From assembly GCA_950295325.1 (NCBI GenBank), contig OX485804.1, positions 55,850,429 through 55,914,428 on the forward strand: a stretch of DNA of 64,000 nucleotides, written 5' to 3'. Numbering within the stretch: the first letter of the stretch is position 1; each line of letters starts with the position of its first letter. Positions 25,030 through 37,854 of this stretch are shown in pieces. The position numbers and the translations under genes are program-made. The DNA comes from Polytrichum commune. Lineage: Eukaryota > Streptophyta > Polytrichopsida > Polytrichales > Polytrichaceae. The notes below the pieces were generated by a model, which saw only the letters and a program-made list of their open reading frames with translations, did not search any database and was not told the DNA's origin.

Positions 25030-26525
25030 TAGTGATAGGAAACTGGATGTTGATGATTGGAAATCATACATAGTGAATCGTTTGCTTTCTTTTAAATGCT
25101 GGTGATTGTGCTGGTGAAGGATTAAGATGGCCGAATGGTTTTTTTTGTACATTTTGGTTTCCTGTCTGTTGCGGGGTTGAGTTCGTTTGACTCTGAATTT
25201 GAATGACATCAAATGTGGTGTGTAGCACTAATACTCGGGAAGGGTTTAGGGTTTAAGGTCATAAGGCAATATGGAATCATTGCTGCTCTGGCGGTCCATA
25301 AGTCCAAGTGGAGCAAGAAAGATTGGAAATCATATGGTGTGAATTGATTGCTTCCTTTAGCTGCTGGTGATGGTGAAAGGCTAAGGCGAGTGATTGTTTT
25401 ATACATTCTGGTTTCCTATCAGTTTCAGCGTTGAGTTTGTTTGCCTTTGAATTCTTAGGTAAATTTGGTATGTGGTATCTAGCACTAATACGCAGGAAGG
25501 GTTTAGGGTTTAAGGTCATCAAGGCAATATGAAATTATTTCTGCTCTGTTAGACCATAAGCCAAAGTGGAGCTAAAATGATTGTTCTATACATTTTGGGT
25601 TCCAGAGTCGAGTTTGTTTGCCTCTGAATTTGTATGTTAATTTCTCAAATGTAGTATTTTAGCACTAATACATGGGAAGGGTTTAGGGTTTAACGTTGTT
25701 GCAATATGAAATCATTGCTGCTCTGGTGGACCACAATCCAAAGTGGAGCTGAATTGATTGTTATATTCATTTTGGTTTCCTGTCAGTTTCAGGGTCGTTT
25801 TTTTTTTTTTTGGCCTCTGAATTTGAATGTCAATTTCTCAAATGTAGTGCCTACCACTAATACACAGGAAGGGTTTAGGGTTTAAGGTTGTTGAGGCACT
25901 ATGGAAGTATTGCTGTTCTGGTGGACCTTATGCTAAAATGGAGCCAAAATGTTTGTTATTTGCAATATGGTTTCCTGTCCGTTTCAGGGTGGAGTTTGTT
26001 TGCCTCTGAATTCGTATGTGAATTTCTCAAATGTGGTGTCCTAGCATCAATACGCAGGAAAGGTTTAGGGTTTTAATGTCATTGAGGGGATATGGAGCCA
26101 ATTTGATTGTTACAGAAATTTTGGTTTCCTCTCAGTTTCAGGATCGAGTCTGTCTGCCCTGAATTTGCATCTTCATTTCTCAAAAGGGGTGTCTAGCTTC
26201 ACTAGTATGTGGGAAGGGTTGAGAGTCTAAGGTCTTCAAGGCAATATGCAATCATTACTTCTCCGGTGCACCATAAGTCCAAATGGAGCAAGAAAGATTG
26301 GAAATCACACTGCTTGAATTGACTGCTTCTTTTTAGCTCTTGGTCATTGCAAATGTTTAAGTTGAATAATTGTTATGCTTTCCTGTCCGTTTCAGGGTCG
26401 AGTTTGTTTGCCTCTGAATTAATATATCAAAATCTCAAATGTGGTGTCCTAGCACTAATATGTCGGAAGGGTTTAGGGTTTAAGGTCATCTAGGCAATAT
26501 GGAATTATTGCTGCTCCGGTGGACC
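25030..26525. repeat. Tandem array of about seven units ending in the topoisomerase exon
   Basis: The anchor AGCACTAATAC or a close variant occurs at 25224, 25481, 25661, 25853, 26043, 26194 and 26451, giving spacings of about 257, 180, 192, 190, 151 and 257 bases. Each unit continues with GGAAGGGTTTAGGGTTT, GCAATATGGAATCATTGCTG and GGACCATAAG-type words, then CCTGTCAGTTTCAGGGTCGA and TTTGTTTGCCTCTGAATT. In the last unit the same words form the splice-acceptor region and first codons of the topoisomerase exon. Several earlier units keep GCAAGAAAGATTGGAA, the equivalent of the coding KKDW codons. Confidence 0.9.
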
Positions 26526-29500
26526 ATAAGCCTAAATGGGGCAAGAAAGATTGGAAGAAGAGGAGGCCTCCAGGAGCTGTACCACCACCGATAATAAAAG
26601 CCGAATTAGAGAGGCCACCTTCTGTGGTGGTGGTGGAATCCCCGACGAAAGCAAAGACAATCACCAAGTACCTTGGTGCTGGATACACTGTAGTGCCCAG
26701 CTATGGCCATGTTCGGGATCTGGCAGCCCGTGCTGGTTCTGTTCGACCTGATGAGGACTTCACAATGCTGTGGGAGGTCCCTGCCACAGCTCGTCCCCAT
26801 ATAAATGCAATAAAAAATGCTCTGAAAGGGTGCGTGCTCCCTCGACTCATGTCTTAATGGTAGAATGTATGGATTGTTGATGTTACTCTTCACAACAATG
26901 GGTATGAGTCTGAATTTGTAATCATTACTTGCCTGGAGGTGGCTCATGTTGACATGGATTGGAAATTAGTGCCGAGTTGTGAATCTTATTAGAGTTATCC
27001 ATGAAGTCTGTCAAAAACTCATGTTTTGGTAGGGAGTTTTGCCCCACTTTTGAGAACTTACAACGCTTAAAGAGTATTCAAGTGGTGTTGGAACCCCCGA
27101 TTTTGGTGAATTAAAGTGGAGGTGTTCAACTTTGGTCAAGAGAGAGTTATGTATAAATGGACTCCTTGTCATACTTTTGAGAGCATCATTTTATGTGCCT
27201 TCATAAGTCTGACATGAAATTCATTTTTGACTTTTTGAGAAACTTGAAGTTTGACTCTATTATGCAACAAAAAATGCTCTGGAAGGGTTTGTGTTCCCTC
27301 CTGTACTCTTTTTCTTTCATGAGAAGAACATTTGTCTACAGGTTTGTGATGTTATTGTTGTGTCTGGGGTTTTTTCAGGGCAGAGGTGCTGGTGCTGGCA
27401 TCAGATCCTGACAGGGAAGGTGAGGCCATTGCATGGCATGTGTTGGAAATGTTAGCAATGGAGGGGGCATTAAAGAAGGAAATAATAGTGAAACGGGTGG
27501 TTTTTAATGAGATTACAAAGTTGGCTGTGTTGCGAGCTATGGATTCCGCCCGAGACGTTAGTGGAACGCTAGTAAATGCTTATCTTGCTCGGCGGGCACT
27601 CGATTACTTGATTGGCTTCAACCTCTCACCTGTTTTGTGGCGCAAGCTACCCGGCAGCAAATCCGCAGGGCGAGTCCAGTCAGCCGCGCTCCGCCTTATT
27701 TGTGAACGGGAGCAAGAAATTGAGGCTTTTCGCACTCGAGAATACTGGACCATACAGGCTCAACTTGAGAAAATGGCAACACAGCAAATCACACTTCATA
27801 AAATTTTGTTCACAACCCGCTTGACACATTTGCAGGGGGAGAAACTGAGTCAGTTCTCTCTTTCAAGCACCTCCGATGCACAGGCAGCTGCGAAGGCTAT
27901 TTCAGAAGCCAGCCTAAATGTAGCCAGTGTGAAGAAAAGAGTCGTGTGCCGTTCTCCTCTCGCCCCTTATATTACCTCTACATTGCAACAAGATGCGTCT
28001 GCAAAGTTGGGTTTTGGAATCACTCGAACTATGTCGGTAAGTTGTTATCTGCACACCATTATGGAGAAAAAGGAGAACAAGTCTGACATTAGATCAAAAG
28101 CCCATGGCTATCTTATCTGCTTGACTGTAAGAGTATCGTGTTGGTTAATGTTCTGTGAAGGCTTCTACTAGAAGTGGTTAGTGACAGCAGTTTTACCATA
28201 TGCGATGAAGGTAAGCAGGCCTTAAATGGACACTTTTGGCTCAGCACACCCTTATCGTAGGATGTGAAACATGCAATCAGTGTGTGATGAATACCAATTT
28301 TAAAGTGTGTCCAGCCATTTGCTTCCTTAATTGATGGAGCTCATATGAATATTGTATTCATTATCAAAGGGAAAATTCTTGAGCTCATTAAATGGTTGTA
28401 TAGGTCCCTCCCACCTGTGTTAATTAGTGATCTAGAGTGCTTCACAATTTTTGAACACATGTCTTTCTAGTGTCGGTTCTTAGATCCACACCCCACCAAA
28501 CACCACTCAAATACAGCTGGCCGGTTAGAAAAAAAGTAACCATAAGTATAAATAGCTGGTCTTTGATTTGCATACCAGAGACACCTTCATTTCTATATTA
28601 TATCAGCATCTCAATGTTAAATCTGGTTTTTAAGTAGGATGTAAGAGAAATTGTCACAATGTAATTTTATGTGGATTGCTTGCACTGTTCATTTCTACAA
28701 GTACTTTTGCCATGATATGGTTAGGTGATAAATCTTAGGGCAAATTAGCAGTATTTTAGAGAGAGTCGACAGGCTTTTAATCCGCTAATCTTCATTTATC
28801 ATGAATATCTATCTAAATATCTTAAAGATGAAAGAATTATTCATTGGTGGTATACTCAGCAAATTCGGATCATATTTGCAGGTCGCTCAAAATTTATATG
28901 AAGGAGTGAAGCTTGATAACGAGGAGCAAACTGGACTAATCACATACATGCGTACTGATGGTGTTCAGGTTGGTGTTTTATATAGCTAGAAATATTGATT
29001 TTTGATGAGTCAACTTCCATGTTTTCCAGTCAGGTTTAACTGACCCATATGTTGGTGGTTGGATGTTTGAATATCAGATATCCTCTGAAGCTGTTGAAAG
29101 CATTAGATCTCTTGCTGCCTCTAGGTATACTTACTTTCCTTGTTTGGGGTTTATCAAACTCCTCTTCTGGGTCTATATGCAAAGTACAAGTGTTGTTATG
29201 TCTGGAAATGTTTTTAAGCCATCTAGGAATATTTTCATTCGCATTTACAAATGCATAGCAATGGAAGGCAATGCTTTTCTTATAGTGAAAGTGGTTCTTT
29301 GATTTGTGTGTGTTGTATTTTGTAATTTTAATAATCATCAGTGGAATTCATATTACACATGTATTTCTATATCTGAAAGTAGAATAGGCTTATGATTGTC
29401 TAAATGGGTTTCTCATGCTGAGTGTAATCAATCTTTAAGTGTCTAAGAGGCCCAATCTGGGCCTCTCCATGCAGGAAAAAGTCTAGTTCAGTTACGTACT

Positions 29501-32500
29501 TCCACTTTTAGCCTTATTTTTTCAAAAGTGGGCCTCTCTAAAACCAACTCATTCTTCAAGTGAATTTTTCAAATTGGTTGAATACCTTAATGTGGAATGT
29601 TGGGTTGAAACACACAGTCTGGGTGCTGTTAGATGCACCTACATGCTTAGTATTTTGATCATCAATGTCACATGTGAGTATATGTTTTTTTTCATCTTGA
29701 CATAAGATGATGTATTAAATAGAGTTTCAAACCCATGAGTACAAAAAAGCATCATTTGTAGACTAGGTGATCTTGTGTATATCAGTCACACATTGAGCCC
29801 CTACAGAAATCTTCAGAAATTTCACATGGAGCTTTTACTTTAAACACCAGGTAATTACATTCAGTGTTCCCATTGGTGTTGGTTATAGGTATGGAGAAGA
29901 GTACGTTCCTGCCGAAAGGCAACTATATGTTTCTAAAGTGAAGAATGCACAGGAAGCTCATGAGGCCATCCGACCCACGGACATCTCTCGTTTGCCCTGT
30001 AAGCAGACCTTCCTATTGAAACAATTCACTTTTGAAAAGGGTATTGATTGTTTGAGAAAGTACATCCCAACTTCAACAATTCCAAAGCTGACAATCATTT
30101 GCATGAGAATGCACGTTAAAAAAAGAGCAATGAGAATGCACCTATTAATAAAAAGGAAAACAGGTTGTTAGCCTGATTATGAAATCATTATACGCACTTC
30201 TCAAACGTCTGTTGTGATGAGTATCAAAAAGCTGAAAATAAAAAAGGGACTTAACCTTATCTTGTTGCTTTAGTGATTTAAAATCTCATTTCTCAACTAA
30301 AGAAAGGTTGCTGGGTAATCTCAAATCTTGTAGTGATTACTGTATCAAATAGCTGAATACAATAATATTTCGTTGATTCTGGATGCAGCATCCTTAGTTA
30401 ACTTTTTGGAGGAGGATGCCTTGCATCTTTATGCCCTTATATGGGTTCGAACCATGGCATGTCAACTGGAACGTGCGGTGTTCAGTCAGGTGAGAGAACC
30501 TACTTTTTTTCTTTTAATAAAAGCTACTCAAGAGTTGAACTTGAATAAGACTTCTTGTCGGGAGTTTGTCCTCTATGATTTCCCATTGGTTGTTTTATAC
30601 ACAAAACCAATAACTGCATTTTGCTTGTGGTGCATGCTTGGAGGTACATGCTTCTAGTGTTGGAATTTGAATGAAGAGCAACCTACTTTGTTTCTTTGAG
30701 GGTCAAACTAACTTTAGCATTTCTTTGGCATACCAAATTGTGTTTGACCCTCAATGAACAGATATAGAATGTTCTATGTTGAAACGTCCACACTTCCTCT
30801 GAGCATGCACCTAAAACTTATCAAACATGGATGGGTGTTGTATGCAAAATAACCAACTCCTGATAACTCTTTAGTGTCTAAAATATTAGAGTAGTTTTGA
30901 CTATCATCCATGAGTGGTGAGTACCAGCTAATGTCATGGCAACCTCATGAAAGATGCCTGCCACAGAATGTTTCATGTCACCTTTCACCCTCAAATTTGA
31001 TATCTAAAATTCTCTGCCACATCTGTTGTCAGAGCCAAAGTTAATGGCCACTACTAACGACTTCAAAAACTATGTGGTGGATTTATCGCAGGTTTGGCTA
31101 AACTGAGAGCTCAATTAATACAAAGTTTTATAGCAAAAAAACTTGGGAAAATATTGACAGGGCAGGTTTATTTCTTTTGGTCAGGTCTCTGTGGAGATTG
31201 TGGATAAACATAAAAAAGTGCAGCTGCGAACCAGTAGCTCCTCATTATCCTTTCCTGGGTTCCTTCAGGTCTTCAAGGTTTGTCCCTTGGATTGCAATAA
31301 TGTCTCTGCCTTTTTTTGGGAAGTACTAACAGAAGTGGTTGATATTTGTTTGAACAAAATGTGGACTGTAATTGGAACTAAATTTGATGCTTTGGTGGGC
31401 TTGTCTCATCTGCTGTGTAGGATACAGGAGCCTTAGGTAACATAACAGAGAAATTTCGAGATAGTGAAAGTGATGAACAAGATGTAGATCTGCAGCAACT
31501 AGAGGTACGAAAAGAAACTTTTACGTGCATTTCTGGTGTGTTTTGGAATATAGGTGAATGCATACACAGTGTTGTCAAATTTACTCTTTCGACACCTGGA
31601 GGGTTTCTTTCTGATCTGGGTTTACCTTAACCCTGGTATTGTTAGTTTTATCTATAGAGGAATTTACCTTAATGTTGATATGGGAGGGAAGGCAGGAGAT
31701 TCACTAATTCTTTCGGAAGTACGACCAATTCAACACTTCACGGAGCCTCCACCTCGGTTCTCGGAGGGAACTATAGTAAGTTTGCTATACCTGATTAGAT
31801 GTTTTCCTTCGATGATGATTTGTTTATTTTATATGTTCAGCATTTATACTTTTTTAATAATCCTAACCAAGTACTGGAAAGAATATCTGGTATTGTGAGC
31901 AATATTTAATCCACATATCCCATTTATGTTCTATCTAAATTTCTATAAAGATAGAAAGGTCTACAAGTTTACTAAGATGGGATTCACAACAGGTGAAGAA
32001 ACTAGAAGAGTTAGGCATCGGTCGCCCTTCAACATATGCTCCTACTCTGCGCACTTTACAGGTACATATTTCATTCCATGCTGGCTCTACATTGGAACTT
32101 TTTTGGGCAGTACCCATACAGTACAAGTAGACATTTATTTGGCAAGATTTGGAGATATCAAGTTGTGTGTTCATTTTGTTTGTTTGATTATTTCGTTTTG
32201 ATTAGTACTCACATTGGCGATGAATATGTGTCTCAAAATTTGTGAAGTTGGTTAAAATAGGCTAAGAGTTGAAGCACTTTGCCTTTTTTTATTTAATCAC
32301 AAGAGGATGTAGTCCAGTTCAGTCCTTGAGCATATGTGAATAGTTTAGAAACCACCTGAGTTTATCTTAAAACATCACATGCTCACTCTTTGGGCTAACG
32401 TGATTACTGCTCCATCTTGATGTGGTTGTGTATGGCAGTTGAGAAATTATGTGAAGTTAGAGAAACGAAGAATCATCCCTGAAACACGAGGACGCATGGT

Positions 32501-35500
32501 ATACTTCAGACCATAGTACCTTTTCAGTTTATTCAATTTCTTCACATGTTCCAACCAACCTCTTCGTGACATGTGGCACCTTCACTCAAAAAAGAAAAAA
32601 ATTCTTGTGCCAAAACTCGTAAGGTACTATAGTACTTCCTAAATTGGAAAATCTCTGCTGGCCTGATAGTCGCAACCTCTTGCAGTTCAATACCACTCTC
32701 TCAGTTGCTTCTTTTTCCTTCTCTTACCAAATTCTTGTTCTGTGCAGGTGTCTGCATTTCTAGCACACTATTTCCCGAAATTTGCAGACTTTGACTTCAC
32801 TGCTAAAATGGAGACCCAGGTCTCGACTCTACTCTGCCAAATCATCTAATCTTATCAAGGCCCATTATCATCATATGCCATGAATGTGAATACAAGCCAA
32901 TTATGTTGCTCACAAGTCACTCGAAATGATGTCTTCAGCTTGGAATTTCTTTGCGAGTAACTTATGAAAAGACGGCCAAATTTCATATGATTAACAAGAT
33001 TTTTTTTTGATGAGCAGCTCGATGAGGTATCGGCAGGGCAGGCAAATTGGAAAAACATTTTGGCTGACTTCTGGCCCGGATTTCATGAAAGTGTCCTTGG
33101 AGCTATGAAGATTCCAGTTGAGAAGGTTAATATAAAAACCTTCATTACATGAAATTTTCTTGCATGATATGGGTTGTCTCCAGAAATGACTTTGGTTTTC
33201 TTGTATGGCAATTCGAAATGCTAATTGTAGTGCATGTTTGCGCTAATTACAGTAAAAATAATAACAAATTACAAGAAATATTTTATATTAAAATCTGAGT
33301 GCCCCGTTACTTTTTCTGCATAAAGCATGCTGAGTTCATCTAAAAATCAGAGAAGTTCCCATTGTATCCAGTCTTTCAAGGAATGAGTTTTTCAAGATGG
33401 TATCAGGTTTTTTTATGAATTGTGAAGGTAGTGGAGATGCTGGAAGAGGTGTTTGCAAAGCAATTTTATCCATCATCAAGTGCAGGGATTGAAGACAGAG
33501 TTTGCCCAAGGTGTCTCTTGCTGCCAATGTTCCTTAAAATATATTTTTTGATACAGATGCAGAAGGAAGATGTATCTAAAGAGTAAATTTGGTGATCTAT
33601 TGAAATTTTGTACCGCAGCAGCTTATAAAGTGGCATTTGTGAAATGTGGCAGCTGCAAGGAAGGCAGAGTGTCTCTAAAACTGAGTCGATTTGGGGCAGG
33701 TTACTTTTTTGGATGTTCCCGCTACCCTGACTGCATGTAAGTCCTATCCTGCTCTTTTGTAATTATTACCATTGTAATATTGTTGGTAGTGCAGTTTGAG
33801 CGCAAGGAAATTTTACAATCCAATATCGGATTCAATGCAAATATTAGGAGCTCTCTAAAACACCATTGGCACTATGTCTTCATACACATTCTCTGTGGTA
33901 AGCAATATGGTAGAAACAATGCTCTAAGAAGTTTCCTTAGAAACTAGATGGAGTGATTTAGTCTATATTAGACTAATATTAAGGTTATTGAAAGAAGTAG
34001 GCCTTGATGACAAATGAATTATACATAAAATCAGCCGAGTATGAGGCTTAGTAAAGATTGTCCAAGAGTGTGCATGAACTCATGGTCTTAGGGTGGGTTT
34101 CCACTAGGTTTCAAACCCAAAGAAACTCGAAAACCAAGCAATCCTATTGGCCGAGCTTATCTAGAAAAAATGAAGTGGCACTTATCTGGAATTGTTCTCC
34201 TGCCAATTATCAGGGGTCTCCACTCAAGAACATACTCTAGTTCAAGAAATCAATCTTCAAGCTTGGGTCCAATTTAGAGTCGTAAGGTCCACTAAGGTGT
34301 GTTTTGGACCCCAAGTTTCATGGACCCAGGCCCTAATGTAAACCCACCCGTAGTACATGGTTTATGCATGCATAAATAAGGTTAATGTGCCTTTTTATTA
34401 TTGCACATTATTAGTTTAATGAATTGATCCTTAAGGTAAGCAACTCTTTGTTTGTTTTCATGGAGTATTAATAACTTGTAATTAATGATTTATGGGTGTC
34501 ATTCAGGTATAAAGCCAATATGATATCGGGAGGGGATGAGGATTCTAGTGAGGATGATGAAGCTTCAGGAGCCGTTTCACAGTGGTCTCTCATTGCACGC
34601 GCCCCTAAGGTTCTTGGGGTTGACCCTGTCACTCAACTTCAGGTACACGTATATTCAATAGTGGAACTACATATAATTCAACACAACCAAGTTTTATTCT
34701 ACCTTCCTGCACACCCTCCCTTCCTTTTTCCCCTCATGGTTCTCATTTTGTCTCTCTCCCTACCTTCCTACCTTGTGCCCTCTGTGGGTCTTTCCTTGCC
34801 CTTGTATAGAGTAGAGGCGCCCATAACCGATCACTTAAGAGACTCTGCACCAAATTTGGAGAAGTACAAGGCAGTGCATTTGTCTCCTGTGTAGGAAGAT
34901 AGAAATTAGGAGGACTTTCAGTAATTTTATTCCTTCAATTGAGATCACTGTGAATTTTGAAGCCAAAAGCCGGCCCACACATATTACCAATGTCTAGAGT
35001 CTGCCAGAATCGATCATTTTAAAAGTCATTCCTCCTCACTTTAGCGCTCAAAACTAGGACACGTGTCATGGCACTATAGGTTCTAGCTCAATCAAAATTT
35101 AATCTTAGCGTCAGCAGAAATTCAATCCCAGCCTGAGTGAAAATGCGGTACCCTATAGATTGCTGATGGGGTCTTAATCGGAAATATGCGCGTCTACTAT
35201 ACATTGTGCTCATTGAAGCTCTAGTTTAAAGATTTTGACTAATTACTTCCAATGGAATGTTCCAGTGACATTAATAGGTCTGTTGGCTCTACTTAATGAG
35301 CTAATTGTCTACACTAAGTAATGTATTTAGTCTCACTTACAATTTGGAATTATGCAATGCTATATCTATTTACTGTATATCTCATATTTTGCCAACAAAT
35401 GTCAAACTGGTTGTTCGGACATCATATAACATTAACAGCTTTACTGGGGTAAAAATCACATTGGAAAAAGATATAGCACTATGCAACTCCAAATAGTGAG

Positions 35501-37854
35501 TGACACTAAATATCATATTTAGTGTAGTTCATTGCCTAGAGCTAATTGTCTGGTTAGGTGGAAATATTGTTTGCCCAAGACCACGGATCCTCACCTAAGT
35601 CTTCTTGGAGACTTCCCACCAACACCTTGAGTATTTGTTCCTTGACAACAGTAGCATAAAATAAAATAGTCGCCATATCAATTTCCCAGAAAACCAATAA
35701 TGTGGTCCACACATATTTAAACTAGAGATTTGGTGAGGGTTGAAAATTAATTTGGCCCAATGTTAAGGCTTATTCTGTTCTTCCAAAGTAGTGATTTCTG
35801 AAGTTTTTAAGTTACAGGATGCATTTTGGAAATACCAAGAGCAGTAGCTAAGCTTGAAATGATTGTGACATCCCAGGTGGTCATGAGGGTGGGACCATAT
35901 GGCGCATATGTGCAACTTGGGGAAGCTTCAAAAAAACAAAACCCTAGACGAACCACAGTTCCCAAGGCATGTACTTAACCAGCAAAAGCAATCCAGACTT
36001 CATTTTTTCGCTTGCACTTCAAATAACATATTATGGATGGGAGGAATAATGTATTCGTTGCTTACTTGCTACAGGGCATGAAAGCAGAGGAGGTGACTAT
36101 AGAGACAGCTTTGGACCTGCTAAGTTATCCCCGGGAATTGGTATGTACAACAAATACTGTTGCTGGTCCAGTATGATGTGCATAATAAGCTGCAATATAC
36201 AGTAAATAGTCCTATTAGTGTGGGCCACAGTGATTCTAAAGAGCTCGCACTAATTCTCTGGTGAGAACAAATGTGGGCCAGATTTAATCTCAACCCATGG
36301 CAAATAGGACTATGTTTACCACTCAATAGGTATGAGGGTTGAGTTGATTTTCCTATTAGAGTTTCAGATGAGCGTTTGAATGGCAGGGCAAGCATCCGGA
36401 AGGAGGGTCACCTATCACCCTCAGCATTGGGAAGTTTGGTTTCTTTTTGCGACATCGTGCAATTATTGCATCTGTTCCACAGGCAAGAACCTGTGACCTT
36501 CTCCAATCTCCTCTCTATTGTAAAACTTTCTCTTACGACAAAGTTATTTGAAAAGTGGCAAAAGGGAGGATTGAAACCATGAGATCAGAGGAAGCTTCTC
36601 AAAATCCCATTTCTAGTATTCTCTAGTAAGTGCTTTAAAAAAAAGGAAGATAGATTTTTTGGTCAAGAGAAGTTGCATCAGTTATGCCCAATCTTGAGTT
36701 TAAGCCCTAGAATAAACATCACCCTCCATTACGCCAATTTGATAACCACTTGTCATTGGAGTCTAAAAGAGGATATTTAATTTAGGCTCCACAAGTTACA
36801 TATTAAAATTCCTAAGTTCCTTTACTTTCCAGATAGCTCAATCTCACCCCTAAAACCCATTTTGAGGGTCTGGACTCCCTTTAAAACATAAGATTATTTC
36901 ATAATTACTGTAATGTGTGAGTGATAAGGTTGTAGAACTCTTAACCATTTTCAAGCAAATTTAGAGTTATGTGCAAAGTCTTTCGGGGACTTTTCTAATA
37001 AGAGCTTGTTACAGCATCTTTGGTCAGAGCCTGATTTTGAAAGGTCTGTGAAACTCTTTGGACCTCCTCTTTCAATCCAATTCTTTTATATTGAAAACTA
37101 GAGGATCCAAAATAGAGTCTGACCCATGGAACATGCCACCTTAAAACGCGGTTTCGCCTCTCCAAGTCTAGCTTGGCCCACCAATTGTAGAGTGACAAAC
37201 TAGAAAGCTGGTTTTTAATAAGACGGCACCACTCTTTTGGAAAGTTTGATTAAGTCTTCAAAAAAACTTTAGTGACTTCACAGATTTTCTCTTAACTTTT
37301 GACCAATTCACCCGGAGTTTGATCTGGAGACTTTACGAAGAACTCAAATATATAACCTTTGTCATTATTGCATGTAGGGTGTGGCAGTGGAAGATTTGAC
37401 AATGGAAAAGGCAGTTGAGATTTTGAATGGAAGAAATGTCTCAAGGAGGGGCCGTCGACCACGTAAGGCTCTTGCAGCAGCTGCACAGGCTAACTCAGAA
37501 TCTACTCAAGGTATAGATGAGCCTTCAATTTCATCATCAACAAATGATTCAAGCCCCCACGATCAAGTTGTGCCTAGTGAAAAGATACCGCGAGAGAAGA
37601 AAAAAAGGGGGAGGAAAAAGAAAGTCCCACAAAACGGCAATTTTAATTCTCTCCAAGAGAATTCAGTTCCAAGTGAAAATACAGATGTACATTTGCCCTC
37701 AGACCCTTCCCCAAGTCCACAGACCTCTGTCGAAATGAAAAAGAGAGGAAGGGGCAGGCCCAGAAAGATCACAAATTTGTCGGACCAGTTCCAATCTCTT
37801 AGTGTTAAGGTAATTGACAGCACGCCTGACATAGTGCAATATAAACTAAATTGA
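26494..37854 (+). CDS. Type IA DNA topoisomerase (bacterial TopA-like), N-terminus unresolved
   Basis: Relaxes negative supercoils through a 5'-phosphotyrosyl intermediate. Plant TopA-like proteins act in plastids or mitochondria (family knowledge). Exons: 26494-26829, 27379-28036, 28882-28968, 29078-29124, 29889-29998, 30389-30489, 31185-31277, 31421-31504, 31692-31775, 31993-32061, 32439-32498, 32748-32819, 33018-33125, 33428-33510, 33653-33736, 34507-34642, 35877-35966, 36075-36140, 36387-36482, 37378-37854. TOPRIM motifs VVVVESPTKAKTITKYLG and ASDPDREGEAIAWH open the protein. The active-site Tyr lies in TGLITYMRTDG (codon 28945-28947). QHFTEPPPRFSEGT and GRPSTYAPTLRTLQ follow. A Cys4 finger (CPSCKEG, then GCSRYPDC) spans exons 14-15. 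Repeats YGAYVQLGE and GKFGFFLRHR follow. The tail has AT-hook-like RRGRRPRK and KRGRGRPRK. Two introns appear to use GC donors. About 980 residues are visible. The first exon and possibly a last exon after 37809 are uncertain. Confidence 0.92.
27030..27260. repeat. Dispersed repeat D, copy 2, in topoisomerase intron
   Basis: It parallels 23590-23800: GGGAGTTTTGCCCCACTTTTG, ATTCAAGTGGTGTTGG, GATTTTGGTGAAT, then CATACTTTTGAGAGCATC. It lies in the first mapped intron. Confidence 0.55.
28262..28560. repeat. Dispersed repeat E, copy 1, in topoisomerase intron
   Basis: It shares with 38258-38560 the ordered words GATGTGAAACATGC, AGCTCATATGAATAT, TATAGGT, AATTTTTGAACACAT, GTCTTTCTAGTGTC and TTAGATCCACAC. 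The copies are diverged, with no coding content and no clear termini. Confidence 0.6.
30631..30810. mobile_element. MITE family B, copy 2, in topoisomerase intron
   Basis: It begins TGCATGCTTGGAGGTACATG and ends CACACTTCCTCTGAGCATGC, an inverted pair. Inner arms are TTTGAGGGTCAAACTAAC and GTGTTTGACCCTCAATG. It matches the copy at 18196-18360 in order and size. Confidence 0.75.
34088..34353. mobile_element. Inverted-repeat element in topoisomerase intron, about 265 bp
   Basis: The left end TTAGGGTGGGTTTCCACTAG and the right end (reverse complement) TACGGGTGGGTTTACATTAG pair over about 20 bp. Second arms AAACCCAAAGAAAC and GACCCCAAGTTTC lie inward. TTA at the left and GTA at the right could be a worn trinucleotide target duplication. 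No coding frame. Confidence 0.65.
35320..35515. mobile_element. MITE family F in topoisomerase intron, about 195 bp
   Basis: The left arm has AGTCTCACTTACAATTTGG and TTATGCAATGCTATATC. The right arm has GATATAGCACTATGCAACTCC and AATAGTGAGTGACACTAAA, the imperfect reverse complement, giving arms of about 42 bp. A short palindrome CTAAATATCATATTTAG follows at the right end and recurs at 39303. Confidence 0.8.
36199..36326. mobile_element. Small inverted-repeat element in topoisomerase intron
   Basis: The left arm GTAAATAGTCCTATTAGTG and the right arm AAATAGGACTATGTTTACC pair imperfectly over about 18 bp. There are GGGCCA words on both sides of the centre. Length is about 130 bp, with no coding capacity. 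Confidence 0.6.
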
